Below are positions 27,046 to 35,462 of a stretch of 64,000 nucleotides of DNA, in pieces; position 1 is the stretch's first letter, and every line of letters starts with the position of its first letter. This stretch comes from NCEH01 sp040049195. GTDB lineage: Bacteria; Pseudomonadota; Alphaproteobacteria; Rhizobiales; Xanthobacteraceae. The notes beneath the pieces were generated by a model. The model was not told where the DNA came from. It ran no database searches and was given only the letters and a program-made list of their open reading frames with translations. The stretch lies in NCBI RefSeq assembly GCF_040049195.1, contig NZ_JBDZDL010000007.1, one strand, 5' to 3'. A program made the translations under genes and the position numbers.

Positions 27046-27065
27046 GGGTGCGGCGCGCCGCACCC
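27046..27065. repeat. Perfect 20-bp GC palindrome upstream of trpF
   Basis: The half-sites GGGTGCGGCG and CGCCGCACCC abut with no spacer, between the end of the NDUFA9-like gene and trpF. In RNA this would fold to a short-loop hairpin. No T tract follows on the minus strand. It may partly terminate transcription of the upstream gene or serve as a protein-binding site. Confidence 0.5.
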
Positions 27066-27085
27066 TGTCTCGTTTCAGATCCGCC

Positions 27086-28078
27086 TCAGGTCTCGATGCG
27101 GGTGAACTGCCCCGCCTTGCGGAATCGCCAAAGATAGCTCGGCAGCACGCTCGCCATGGCGGCGGGCAGGATGCCGAGGTCCTGGATGGTGCGATGTTCG
27201 GCTACCGCGGCATCGGACACCACATTGTCGAAATGCAGCATCGCCACCTGATCGCGCGTCAGCAGCGCACTGCCGCCCGGCACCCAGCCGAGCACGCGGG
27301 CCATCAGGTCCGCCGCGCCGAACGGCAGGTCCATCAGAATGCGGTGGCTGCCAATTTCCCGCAGCAACAATTCCATGAGCTCACGGAAGGTGCGCACTTC
27401 CGGTCCGCCCAGTTCGTAAGTGGTGCCCGCCTTCGCCTTCCCGTCCACCGCCCGCTCCACGGCGGCGGCGACGTCGGCGACGAACACCGGCTGGAAGCGC
27501 GTTTTACCGCCGCCGATCAAAGGCAGGGCGAATGCGAAGCGCGTCATCGCCGCAAAACGATTGAAGAAATCGTCTTCCGGGCCGAACACCAGCGAGGGGC
27601 GCAGGATGATGCTGTCCGGGACGGCGGCGCGCACCGCCTCCTCCCCCAGCCCCTTGGTGCGGGCGTAAGCCGCGGACGCGGCCGAATCGGCGCCGATGGC
27701 CGAGACATGCACCACCCGCGCGCCCACCTCGGCGGCGGCGGTGGCAATGGCGCGGGCGCCATAGACGTGGACGGCGTCAAAGCTCTGGCGGCCGCGCGGC
27801 GCGAGAACGCCAACGAGGTTCACCACGACGTCGGACCCCTGCACCGCCCGGCGCACCGAATCGGCGAAGCGCACATTGGCTTGCACCAGCTGGACCTGGC
27901 CCACATAGCCATAAGGCAGCAGGAAATTCGCAAGATCAGGCCGCCGCACGGCGACGCGGATGCGATAGCCGCGGCGGGCAAGGGCGCGCACCACATAACG
28001 GCCGAGAAAGCCGGAACCGCCGAACACCGTCACCAGGCTGTCCGTCACGGGCCGTTCGGCCACCGTCACTTCGCTCAT
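27086..28078 (-). CDS. NAD(P)-binding protein, complex I NDUFA9-like family
   Basis: This 330-residue protein has the extended short-chain dehydrogenase fold, with the nucleotide-binding motif VFGGSGFLGRYVVRAL near residue 17. The segments HVSAIGAD, YARTKGLGEEAV and ILRPSLVFGPEDDFFNRF mark it as a relative of the NDUFA9 (39-kDa) subunit of respiratory complex I. Alphaproteobacteria commonly carry such a gene outside the nuo operon, where it may act in quinone metabolism or complex I assembly. The Ser/Tyr/Lys triad is only partly typical, so catalytic activity is doubtful. It lies upstream of trpF on the same strand. Confidence 0.85.
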   Translation of the reverse strand: MSEVTVAERPVTDSLVTVFGGSGFLGRYVVRALARRGYRIRVAVRRPDLANFLLPYGYVGQVQLVQANVRFADSVRRAVQGSDVVVNLVGVLAPRGRQSFDAVHVYGARAIATAAAEVGARVVHVSAIGADSAASAAYARTKGLGEEAVRAAVPDSIILRPSLVFGPEDDFFNRFAAMTRFAFALPLIGGGKTRFQPVFVADVAAAVERAVDGKAKAGTTYELGGPEVRTFRELMELLLREIGSHRILMDLPFGAADLMARVLGWVPGGSALLTRDQVAMLHFDNVVSDAAVAEHRTIQDLGILPAAMASVLPSYLWRFRKAGQFTRIET

Positions 28079-28254
28079 GCCTATTCCTCCGGCTCGCGCG
28101 CACGCCGCGACCTGCTCTATAGGTTTGTGCGTGACATACGCGATTGGGCGGGCCGTCGTCCAGTTGCCTCGGCGTCGCGGGAGAGATCCTGCACCCTCTG
28201 GCGCGGATCGCCGTTTCGGGCTTTCCGCGCGGAAGGATCACGACGCCGCGCGCA

Positions 28255-28644
28255 TCAGGCGGTCGCCTTCGCTCCCTTTGCCGCAGCGGCGAGCGCGGAC
28301 ACCTTGGCCTCGATATCCTTGATCTTCTGGGTGAAGGCCTGCGGATCGAGCGCGGCTCGCTGAAGGTCGACCGCCCAGGTGGGATTCTGCAGCGTAAAGG
28401 TGGTGAAGGCCGAGGCCGCGCCGGTCTTGCTCAGGATATGGTCCGCAACGCGCGCCGGAATCGCCTCTTCGATGAAGAAGTCCAGGCCCGGATGAACCTT
28501 GGTGAAAGCGACGAACGCCTCGGAAAGGGCGGTGTATTGATCGTCCTTCAGCAGGGCGTTGAGCGTTACCAGGAAATCCGACACGGCGGTCTCCGGGGGG
28601 TGCTTGCGCGGGGGGATGTTGGCAGCGGCACTGGTTGCGACCAT
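28255..28644 (-). CDS. Hypothetical helical protein
   Basis: This 129-residue protein begins MVATSAAANIPPRKHPP, with a strong GGAGG ribosome binding site upstream (rather than at an in-frame ATG 17 codons earlier). It is predicted mostly helical, with amphipathic segments (VSDFLVTLNALLKDDQY, IPARVADHILSKTG) and an Ala/Lys-rich C-terminus. No signal peptide, membrane segment or known motif is visible. It lies 176 bp before the NDUFA9-like gene on the same strand and is divergent from rpsT. The function is unknown. Confidence 0.65.
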   Translation of the reverse strand: MVATSAAANIPPRKHPPETAVSDFLVTLNALLKDDQYTALSEAFVAFTKVHPGLDFFIEEAIPARVADHILSKTGAASAFTTFTLQNPTWAVDLQRAALDPQAFTQKIKDIEAKVSALAAAAKGAKATA

Positions 28645-28849
28645 GGTGAGTCCTCCGAATACGGCTTCGTTCAACGGCGCGGGCTGCTGCGGCACCGCTC
28701 AGGCCTCGCGCCCGCGGTTGTATTTTGTAGACCAGGCGGGCGGACGCAAGCCTTGCGCTCCTAATAAGCAGAAAGATCCGACAGGACCGAATTATAGGGA
28801 CGAACTGGATCAAATCGCCGGCGCTTTTGCGGGAGCGCTGCATCTGGAG
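28645..28849. promoter_or_regulatory. Divergent intergenic DNA between the hypothetical gene and the rpsT promoter
   Basis: No credible gene is seen in this stretch. It is relatively AT-rich near 28760-28810 and must hold the leftward promoter of the hypothetical gene at 28255-28644, though I see no clear consensus. Confidence 0.3.
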
Positions 28850-28878
28850 TTGACTGCGGGCCATCCTGCTCCTATAAG
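28850..28878 (+). promoter_or_regulatory. Sigma-70-type promoter of rpsT
   Basis: TTGACT (28850-28855) and TATAAG (28873-28878) are separated by an ideal 17 bp and differ from consensus by one base each. Transcription would start near 28885, giving a leader of about 107 nt before the rpsT ATG, long enough for feedback control by ribosomal protein S20. Confidence 0.75.
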
Positions 28879-28991
28879 CGCCGACACTTCGCTGGCGACC
28901 GAGGTTGCCGGCGTGTTCAGCCATTCAGACGCAGCGCGAACAGGCCTTATTGGCTTCGGTTTGCGTGCGATAACGTGATAGAGGACGGCCG

Positions 28992-29258
28992 ATGGCCAAT
29001 ACGCCCTCCGCCAAAAAGGCGGCGCGGAAGATCGAGCGTCGCACTGAGGTCAATCGGAACCGCCGTTCGCGCGTCCGCACCTTTTTGCGCAAGCTGGAAG
29101 ATGCCCTCGCCAGTGGCGATGCGACCGCCGCAACCGCGGCGTTCAAGGTTGCCGAGCCCGAGATCATGCGGGCGGTGACCAAGGGCGTTCTTCATAAGAA
29201 CACCGCTTCCCGTAAGGTTTCCCGCCTGGCGGCCCGCGTCAGCAAGCTGAGCGCGTGA
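28992..29258 (+). CDS. rpsT: 30S ribosomal protein S20
   Basis: This 88-residue, very basic protein begins MANTPSAKKAARKIERRTEV, the classical S20 N-terminus. It is helical and binds 16S rRNA during assembly of the small subunit. A GAGG ribosome binding site precedes the ATG. The gene has a near-consensus promoter and a strong terminator, so it is transcribed alone. Location just upstream of dnaA is usual in alphaproteobacteria. Confidence 0.98.
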   Translation: MANTPSAKKAARKIERRTEVNRNRRSRVRTFLRKLEDALASGDATAATAAFKVAEPEIMRAVTKGVLHKNTASRKVSRLAARVSKLSA

Positions 29259-29314
29259 TATAGGCTGAAGATCGCGGCCCGCTTGGCGCCGCGAGCAAGC
29301 TTAGCAATAGAACG

Positions 29315-29337
29315 GCCCGGCATTGCCGGGCTTTTTT
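29315..29337 (+). terminator. Rho-independent terminator of rpsT
   Basis: GCCCGGC (29315-29321) pairs with GCCGGGC (29325-29331) around an ATT loop and is followed directly by six T residues (29332-29337), 57 bp after the rpsT stop. Confidence 0.92.
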
Positions 29338-29987
29338 ATTTCAAAAGCTGCCGTGCGATGTGCTCCCACCTGTTCCGGTGATGGGGCAGGCGCGAGGCTG
29401 AGACAGCGGTCTTGTCTGCGTCTTAGCCGGCAAAAACGCTTGGTGCGGTCCGCCCAGGGTGACCCCTGATTCTCGTGTGAATGGGCGCCTAGCCGCTAAC
29501 TTCGGCGCGGTCAAGCAGATGCCCATCCGGGGTGGGGGTGTCCCAACATCTCAACCGATCAGGAAAAACTGATGGGTCTGAACGGGTTATGGGCCAAGCC
29601 GAAAAGCATCGCCGTGGGGCGACTGCAAAGCGGTAGCGAAATACGTTCGGATTTGAATCCTAGGACCGCCGCCCGGGCCGCCACCGACGGCGAATCTCGC
29701 AGTCGAGTCAGAGGTTTGCCGGCTGAACTAACGCATCGGGAGAAATCACTTTGTCACCCGCTTTCCACCGGATTCAGGTGCGACCGGGAAAGCCGTTGCA
29801 CCCTCCCCATGCCCTGTGTATGTTCAATCTCACCTCTGAGGGACATCCCGAGGAAATCATCAATAGAGCAGCAGTTTCACGACTCTTCGTGGATGGAGGG
29901 AGGGTGTATTATGTGCGTTAGCGTCTCACCACCCCTCCCGTGCTGCGTGTGTATTTCACCTGCGTATTATTCCGATCTTTGGGATAG

Positions 29988-30021
29988 TCTGTCTTTGATC
30001 CTTTGATTGATCCAAGACAGA
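29988..30021. repeat. Inverted repeat with 13-bp arms beside an AT-rich tract
   Basis: TCTGTCTTTGATC (29988-30000) and GATCCAAGACAGA (30009-30021) are complementary at 12 of 13 positions with an 8-bp spacer. An A/T-rich tract follows directly. This is a candidate operator, RNA hairpin or origin element. Confidence 0.6.
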
Positions 30022-30109
30022 GAAACAAACCAAAAATATTCTATTTATTGGAGAACCGGCGGACGTTTTGTTCGACGGCGGATGGGGCGGCTATGACTTC
30101 TCTCTCAGG

Positions 30110-30123
30110 CGCTAGATCTAGCG
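30110..30123. promoter_or_regulatory. Perfect 14-bp palindrome upstream of dnaA
   Basis: CGCTAGATCTAGCG is perfectly self-complementary and lies about 250 bp before the dnaA start. It is a candidate binding site for a dimeric regulator. The regulator is not identifiable. Confidence 0.4.
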
Positions 30124-30346
30124 AAGACGCATTTCGTTTCACTTCCGGGCAGGCCCTTCGGGACCTCGGCCGCGACCGGGATGAGCGGGTTCGCGATCGC
30201 GCCGCTGAAGACCCCGCCAGCCGGGCCCCCTCTTGACGAAACTCAGGGTCTAGCCCTTTTTCGTCGCCAACCTTCACCCTCACATTCACTTGGACTTGGA
30301 GACGCGCCGTCGCCGGCGCGAACGCTCTCCGCGTCGCAACCAGGGA

Positions 30347-30361
30347 CCCGCCCCGGGCGGG
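30347..30361 (+). promoter_or_regulatory. Hairpin overlapping the dnaA ribosome binding site
   Basis: CCCGCC (30347-30352) pairs with GGCGGG (30356-30361) around a 3-nt loop and ends 10 nt before the dnaA ATG. The purine-rich GGGAAAG that would serve as ribosome binding site starts inside the 3' arm, so the fold could lower dnaA translation. Confidence 0.4.
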
Positions 30362-30371
30362 AAAGACCCTC

Positions 30372-31838
30372 ATGTTGAAACCGGAAACCGTGGATGTCGC
30401 GCAGTTTCGCCCCACTATGACCGCGCCCTCGGCAGCGGACTTCTGCGCACAGCAATGGGACCGGGTTCGCCAGCGCCTGCGCGAGGAGATCGGCGAGGAA
30501 TCCTATACCAGCTGGTTCGCTCGCATCGAGCTGGACCGCGTCGCCGAGCGCGTGCACCTCTCCGTTCCCACGCGCTTTCTGAAGGCCTGGATTCAGGACC
30601 ATTATGTCGAGCGCCTCGCCGAGCTGTGGCAGGAGGAGAGCGGCACGGCGCGTAAGGTGGATCTTTCCGTGCGCTCCGCCGTCGCCCGCGCCATTCCGCT
30701 GAAGGCCGCCAACGAGCATCGTGAAGTCGTGGTCGAGCGCGCCGCTGAGCCGCGCCCCCAGGCTGTCGCGGCCTCCGCCATGCCGGCCGATGTGGGCGCC
30801 GGCTCGCCGCTTGATGCCCGCCTCACCTTCGAGACATTCGTGTTGGGCAAGTCCAACACGCTCGCCCACGCCGCCGCCCGCCAGGTGGCGGAAGCCGTTC
30901 CGGGTGCCGGGCCGATCTTCAACCCGCTCTATCTCCATGCGGCCGTCGGCCTCGGCAAGACCCACCTTCTTCAGGCGGTGGCCTGGGCCGGCGCAAGCCG
31001 CGGACGGCGGGTGGTCTATCTCACCGCCGAGCGCTTCATGTACGGCTTCGTCGCCGCGCTGAAGACCCATGCCGCCATCGCCTTCAAGGACGCGCTGCGC
31101 TCCATCGACACGCTGGTGATCGACGACCTGCAATTCCTCACCGGCAAGAACATGCAGCAGGAATTCTGCCACACCCTCAACGCCCTGATGGATGCCGGGC
31201 GGCAAGTGGTGGTGGCCGCCGACCGGCCGCCGTCTGAACTGGACGCGCTCGACGACCGGGTGCGCTCGCGCCTTGCGGGCGGCCTCGTGGTGGAACTCGG
31301 CCAGCTGGAAGAGGACCTGCGCCTGCAGATTCTCAAGACCCGCTCCTCGGCCCTCGCCGAGCAGCACCGCGGCTTCTCCGTGCCCGCCAACGTGCTCGAG
31401 CTGCTCGCGCGCACGGTCGGCCAGAGCGGCCGCGATCTCGACGGCGCGCTGAACAAGCTGCTCGCCTTCAATAAGCTCACCGGCGAGCCGGTCACCATGG
31501 AAATGGCCGAGAACGCCGTGCGCGACCTCGTGCGCCCGTGCGATCCCAAGCGCGTGCGGGTGGACGAGATTCTGCGCGTCGTGGCCAAGCATTATAACGT
31601 GTCGCGCGCGGATCTCCTGTCGCAGCGCCGCACGGCGAACGTGGTCAAGCCCCGCCAGATCGCCATGTATCTGGCGAAGACGCTGACCTTGCGCTCCCTG
31701 CCGGAGATCGGCCGCCGCTTCGGCGGGCGCGATCACACCACAGTGCTGCATGCGGTGCGCAAGATCGACGGCCTGATCGCAACCGACCGTGCCCTCGCGG
31801 AAGAGATCGAGGCGCTGAAGAAACTCGTCAACGAGTGA
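30372..31838 (+). CDS. dnaA: Chromosomal replication initiator protein DnaA
   Basis: This 488-residue AAA+ protein binds DnaA boxes and melts the origin. The N-terminal helicase-recruiting domain includes ESYTSWFARIELDRV. A variable linker runs to about residue 150. The ATPase domain has Walker A GLGKTHLL, Walker B LVIDDLQFL and sensor residues. The C-terminal DNA-binding domain carries the signature GRDHTTVLHAVRKI. Length is normal for the alphaproteobacterial type. It heads the dnaA-dnaN-recF series, although 270 bp separate it from dnaN. It is probably regulated by the GANTC-rich upstream region. Confidence 0.98.
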   Translation: MLKPETVDVAQFRPTMTAPSAADFCAQQWDRVRQRLREEIGEESYTSWFARIELDRVAERVHLSVPTRFLKAWIQDHYVERLAELWQEESGTARKVDLSVRSAVARAIPLKAANEHREVVVERAAEPRPQAVAASAMPADVGAGSPLDARLTFETFVLGKSNTLAHAAARQVAEAVPGAGPIFNPLYLHAAVGLGKTHLLQAVAWAGASRGRRVVYLTAERFMYGFVAALKTHAAIAFKDALRSIDTLVIDDLQFLTGKNMQQEFCHTLNALMDAGRQVVVAADRPPSELDALDDRVRSRLAGGLVVELGQLEEDLRLQILKTRSSALAEQHRGFSVPANVLELLARTVGQSGRDLDGALNKLLAFNKLTGEPVTMEMAENAVRDLVRPCDPKRVRVDEILRVVAKHYNVSRADLLSQRRTANVVKPRQIAMYLAKTLTLRSLPEIGRRFGGRDHTTVLHAVRKIDGLIATDRALAEEIEALKKLVNE

Positions 31839-32108
31839 GGGGCACCGGGAAGGGCCTCCCTTCCCGCCGCACGCCGCGAGACCCCGCAAGTGGGCCGCAA
31901 GGCGCATGCGGGGTGCGCGCCACACGGGAATTACCCGCCATCCACATCGCCAACGGGGAAAAAGCGCACGCATGCCCTTGCTTTGGTGCAGCGCGAGCGG
32001 CAATGTCTGCGGCCCACGGGTTCGTTGTGAACGATCCGGTCGCGGGCCGCACTGGCGCCAGCCAGGGCGTGCTTTGTTTCCCCGCACGAGAGTTACGGGT
32101 CCGGGCCA

Positions 32109-33233
32109 ATGAAGGTCACCGTCGAACGCGCCGAGCTTCTCAAGTCGCTCAGCCACGTCCACCGCGTCGTCGAACGCCGCAACACCATTCCGATTCTGGC
32201 CAATGTGCTCATCCGCACCGGCACGTCGGGGCTGGAGCTGAAGGCCACCGATCTTGATCTGGAGGTCGTTGAAACCGTCCCGGCCCAGGTGGACCAGGAT
32301 GGGGCGACCACCGTGCCGGCCCATGTCGTCTACGACATCGTGCGCAAATTGCCCGAGGGCGCGCAGGTTCAGCTGGAATCGAGCGGCGACCGCGGCACGC
32401 TGGTGGTGCGCGCCGGCCGCGCCCGCTTCACCCTGCAGACCCTGCCGCAGGAGGATTTCCCGGATCTGGCCGCCGGTGAATTCACCCATTCCTTCAAGCT
32501 GAGGGGCGCTGAATTCCGCCGCTTGGTGGACAAGACTCAATTCGCCATCTCCACCGAGGAGACGCGCTATTATCTGAACGGCATTTTCCTCCACGTGGCG
32601 GAAGCGAAGGGTAGCGGCAAGGGAACTTTGCGCGCGGTTGCGACCGACGGTCACCGCCTCGCCCAGGCCGAGCTTGAAGCTCCCGAAGGCGCGGCCGGCA
32701 TGCCCGGCATCATCGTGCCCCGCAAGACGGTCGCGGAGGTGCAGAAGCTCCTTGAGGACAAGGACGCGGAAGTTACCGTCTCGCTGTCGACGACCAAGAT
32801 TCGCGTGGCCGTGGGTGCCATCGTTCTGACGTCCAAGCTGATCGACGGCACCTTCCCAGACTACAATCGCGTCATTCCAGCCGGCAACGACAAGGTACTG
32901 CTGGTGGACAAGACCGACTTCGCCGCTGCCGTCGACCGCGTCTCCACCGTGTCAAGCGAGCGGGGCCGCGCCGTGAAGCTCTCGCTCACCGACGGCAAGC
33001 TGGTGCTCTCCGTCACCAATCCGGATTCGGGAAGCGCGACCGAGGAGCTGGAGGTGGATTATGCCGCCGAGCCGCTCGATATCGGCTTCAACAGCCGCTA
33101 CCTGCTCGATATCACCGCCCAGCTCGAAGGCGACACGGCGGAGCTGAAGCTTGCCGATTCCGGTTCGCCCACGCTGGTGCGCGACAGCACCAAGACGGAT
33201 GCGCTCTACGTGCTCATGCCCATGCGAGTATGA
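32109..33233 (+). CDS. dnaN: DNA polymerase III beta subunit (sliding clamp)
   Basis: This 374-residue protein forms a ring dimer around DNA and tethers polymerase and other partners. It begins MKVTVERAELLKSLSHV and shows the three repeated clamp domains. The C-terminus ends in the family motif YVLMPMRV, part of the hydrophobic pocket that binds clamp-interacting peptides. The start codon is well placed. The 270-bp gap from dnaA holds no gene and probably contains a separate promoter. recF follows after 129 bp. Confidence 0.98.
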   Translation: MKVTVERAELLKSLSHVHRVVERRNTIPILANVLIRTGTSGLELKATDLDLEVVETVPAQVDQDGATTVPAHVVYDIVRKLPEGAQVQLESSGDRGTLVVRAGRARFTLQTLPQEDFPDLAAGEFTHSFKLRGAEFRRLVDKTQFAISTEETRYYLNGIFLHVAEAKGSGKGTLRAVATDGHRLAQAELEAPEGAAGMPGIIVPRKTVAEVQKLLEDKDAEVTVSLSTTKIRVAVGAIVLTSKLIDGTFPDYNRVIPAGNDKVLLVDKTDFAAAVDRVSTVSSERGRAVKLSLTDGKLVLSVTNPDSGSATEELEVDYAAEPLDIGFNSRYLLDITAQLEGDTAELKLADSGSPTLVRDSTKTDALYVLMPMRV

Positions 33234-33362
33234 TCGCAAGCGGAGCGGAACGCGCGCCGTTCCGTTCGCCCACAGGGTCTCACCCGGCCGCCCCTTGCGT
33301 CCGGCGCGGCGCGAACCATGTTCAGGCTTCCGCCCGCTATCCCTCACCGGACCTGAGATTGC

Positions 33363-34553
33363 ATGACCCGCGCGCCTGACGCCGCGTCCGGCGCCGCCAC
33401 AGCCGCTCCTTCACGGGCCGGACCGCGCGCCCTGGTCCGCAAGCTGATCCTCACCCGCTTCCGCTCCTATGGCTCCGCTCAGCTCAGCGCTGACGAAGGT
33501 CCCATCGTGCTCACCGGACCCAACGGGGCGGGCAAGACCAATCTGCTGGAGGCGATCTCCCTGCTTTCGCCGGGACGCGGCCTGCGGCGGGCCTCCCTCG
33601 ATACGGTCGCGCAGCATCCGGGCGATGGCTCCTGGGCGGTGGCAGCCGAGATCGAGGGGATCTGCGGCCCGGTCCATCTCGGCACCGGAATGGAGGCACA
33701 GCAGGGTGCGGGCAGCGGGCCGCGCCGCTGCCGCATCGAGCGCGAAAGCGTCGGCTCCGCGACCGCATTTCTCGATCATCTCAAGGTGGTCTGGCTGACC
33801 CCGGACATGGACGGGCTGTTCATCGGTCCGCCGTCCGACCGGCGGCGTTTCCTCGATCGCCTGGTGCTGGCCGTGGACGGCGAGCACGGCACGCGCGTGA
33901 ACGCGCTGGAGCGCGCGCTGCGGGCGCGCAATCGTCTGCTTGAGGAAAACGGCACCGCACGTTTCCTCGATGCGATCGAACGCGAGGTGGCGGAACTTGC
34001 TGTCGCGGTCTCCGCCGCGCGGCTGGAGACCGTCGGGCGCCTCGCGGCGGAGATCGCCGCAGACCGCGATACCGCTTCGCCGTTTCCGCTCGCCGCAATC
34101 GCTCTCGACGGGATCGTGGAGCGCATGCTGGCCGAAGCGCCGGCCTTGCATGTGGAAGACAGCTACCGCGCACTTTTGCGTGACAGCCGCCCCCGCGACC
34201 GGGCCGCCGGCCGCACCCTGGAAGGCCCGCATTTGTGCGATCTTACGGTGGCCCACGCGGAAAAGGCGCTTCCCGCCGCTCGCTGTTCAACCGGCGAGCA
34301 GAAGTCCCTGCTGATCGGCCTCGCCTTGTCGCACGCGCGGCTTGTCGCCTCCATGCAAGGCCTTGCCCCCATTGTGCTTCTGGACGATGTGGCGGCCTAT
34401 CTCGACGCCGAGCGGCGGCACGGCCTGTTCGCCGCGCTGGCGCGGCTGGGTGCCCAGGTGTGGATGACAGGCGCGGATCCGGGCGTGTTCGCAGGGCTTG
34501 ACGGCGCCCGGCGCTTCACCGTCAGCCCCGGCTCTGTCGCAGCGGAAGACTGA
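33363..34553 (+). CDS. recF: DNA replication and repair protein RecF
   Basis: This 396-residue SMC-like ATPase loads RecA at gapped DNA together with RecO and RecR. Walker A is GPNGAGKTNLLEAI, the signature motif is in CSTGEQKSLLIGLA and Walker B is PIVLLDDVAAYLD. About 25 extra residues precede the usual start near LVRKLILTRFRSYG, so an internal start is conceivable, but no better ATG is near. It follows dnaN in the classical order. The usual next gene, gyrB, is displaced about 5.5 kb by an L,D-transpeptidase gene and the arsenic operon. Confidence 0.96.
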   Translation: MTRAPDAASGAATAAPSRAGPRALVRKLILTRFRSYGSAQLSADEGPIVLTGPNGAGKTNLLEAISLLSPGRGLRRASLDTVAQHPGDGSWAVAAEIEGICGPVHLGTGMEAQQGAGSGPRRCRIERESVGSATAFLDHLKVVWLTPDMDGLFIGPPSDRRRFLDRLVLAVDGEHGTRVNALERALRARNRLLEENGTARFLDAIEREVAELAVAVSAARLETVGRLAAEIAADRDTASPFPLAAIALDGIVERMLAEAPALHVEDSYRALLRDSRPRDRAAGRTLEGPHLCDLTVAHAEKALPAARCSTGEQKSLLIGLALSHARLVASMQGLAPIVLLDDVAAYLDAERRHGLFAALARLGAQVWMTGADPGVFAGLDGARRFTVSPGSVAAED

Positions 34554-34690
34554 CCCGGCGCGCGCCCTCCGCCGGATAGGTTTTTCCACCGTGCGCCGTG
34601 CTTTTTCCCCCTGTGTGGCGCGTTCGCCACCCGCCGCGAATCCACGCATGCTACCCAGGTGGAGATGATTCGCAGCTGCTTCGGGGACCC

Positions 34691-35344
34691 ATGCCCAGCG
34701 AAAGCCTTCCCACCGCCGTTCTGAACCGGCGGCTCTTCGTTCTCGGCACGCCGCTGTTCCTCGCGGCTTGCGTCACGGACAACAGTGGCGCGCCGTCGAC
34801 GGCGGCGCTTTCGATCTATGGGCCGGTTACCGGCGAGCCGTTCCAGGTGGATGCGGTGGACGTGTCGGAGATCGACCCGATCTATCTGCGGCAGGTGGTC
34901 GACTATCCCACCAAATATCCGCCCGGCACCATCGTCGTCGATATCGAGAACAAGTTTCTCTATCTGGTCGAAAAGGGCGGCAAGGCGATCCGCTACGGCG
35001 TGGGCGTCGGCAAGCAGGGCTACAGCTACAGCGGCTGGGCGACCATCAAGCGCAAGGAAAAGTGGCCGCACTGGACGCCGACGGCGAACATGATCGCGCG
35101 CCAGCCGGAACGCTATGGCCCCTACGCCTCCGGCCTTCCCGGCGGGGAGACCAATCCGCTCGGTCCCCGCGCGCTCTATCTCTATGATGGCGACCGCGAC
35201 ACCATGTTCCGCCTGCACGGCACCATCGAGCCCGACAGCATCGGCAAGCAGGTCTCAAGCGGCTGCATCCGTCTGCTGAATCAGGACATCATCGATCTTT
35301 ACGAGCGCGTTCCGCTCGGCACTCGGGTCTATGTCCAGCGCTGA
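34691..35344 (+). CDS. L,D-transpeptidase (YkuD/ErfK family) lipoprotein
   Basis: This 217-residue periplasmic enzyme makes 3-3 peptidoglycan cross-links or attaches proteins to the wall. The chosen ATG follows a GGGGA ribosome binding site; a longer in-frame version from 34598 adds an unlikely N-terminus. A lipobox, FLAAC, puts the lipidated cysteine at residue 27. The YkuD motif has His176 (RLHGTIEPDS) and nucleophile Cys192 (SSGCIRLLNQD). It is of the ErfK type, unlike the YafK-like protein at 15690-16913. It lies between recF and the arsenic operon and has its own terminator. Confidence 0.92.
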   Translation: MPSESLPTAVLNRRLFVLGTPLFLAACVTDNSGAPSTAALSIYGPVTGEPFQVDAVDVSEIDPIYLRQVVDYPTKYPPGTIVVDIENKFLYLVEKGGKAIRYGVGVGKQGYSYSGWATIKRKEKWPHWTPTANMIARQPERYGPYASGLPGGETNPLGPRALYLYDGDRDTMFRLHGTIEPDSIGKQVSSGCIRLLNQDIIDLYERVPLGTRVYVQR

Positions 35345-35365
35345 CACCCCGATGAAGTGATGCCC

Positions 35366-35395
35366 AACGCCGGCCTCATGCCGGCGTTTTCTTTT
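35366..35395 (+). terminator. Rho-independent terminator after the L,D-transpeptidase gene
   Basis: AACGCCGGC (35366-35374) pairs with GCCGGCGTT (35380-35388) around a CTCAT loop, followed by the T-rich TTCTTTT. It isolates this gene from the arsenic operon. Confidence 0.88.
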
Positions 35396-35462
35396 CGGAC
35401 CGTTCAAGCGCGCCGCATAACACCGCGGGAGGCCCCAACGGAGCGCTTGCGCAATTTTTTAT

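Larger units (their letters stand above)
29341..30371. other. 1-kb non-coding region upstream of dnaA with origin-like or regulatory structure
   Basis: No reading frame here looks real. The region is lower in GC than its surroundings. It holds six GANTC sites (starting at 29468, 29655, 29692, 29705, 29771 and 29881), the recognition sequence of the cell-cycle methyltransferase CcrM, within about 420 bp. It also holds a long inverted repeat (29988-30021), an AT-rich tract (about 30021-30050), a 14-bp palindrome (30110-30123) and a hairpin just before the dnaA start. I could not find a perfect DnaA box. It is certainly the dnaA regulatory region. An origin of replication is possible but unproven, because many related bacteria have oriC elsewhere. 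Confidence 0.5.

Noticed and set aside
28559..28978. 139-codon plus-strand frame before rpsT
   Set aside because: It overlaps the start of a minus-strand gene and contains the rpsT promoter; no coding features.
29572..30006. 144-codon open frame in the region before dnaA
   Set aside because: No ribosome binding site, cysteine-rich and irregular composition, no domain; the region is better explained as regulatory DNA.
30233..30261. TTGACG at 30233 as a dnaA promoter
   Set aside because: No -10-like hexamer occurs at 16-18 bp spacing.
34581..34592. TTTTTCCACCGT after recF and CTTTCCACC near 29761 as DnaA boxes
   Set aside because: Each differs from the TTWTNCACA consensus and they are isolated, so a DnaA-box cluster cannot be claimed.
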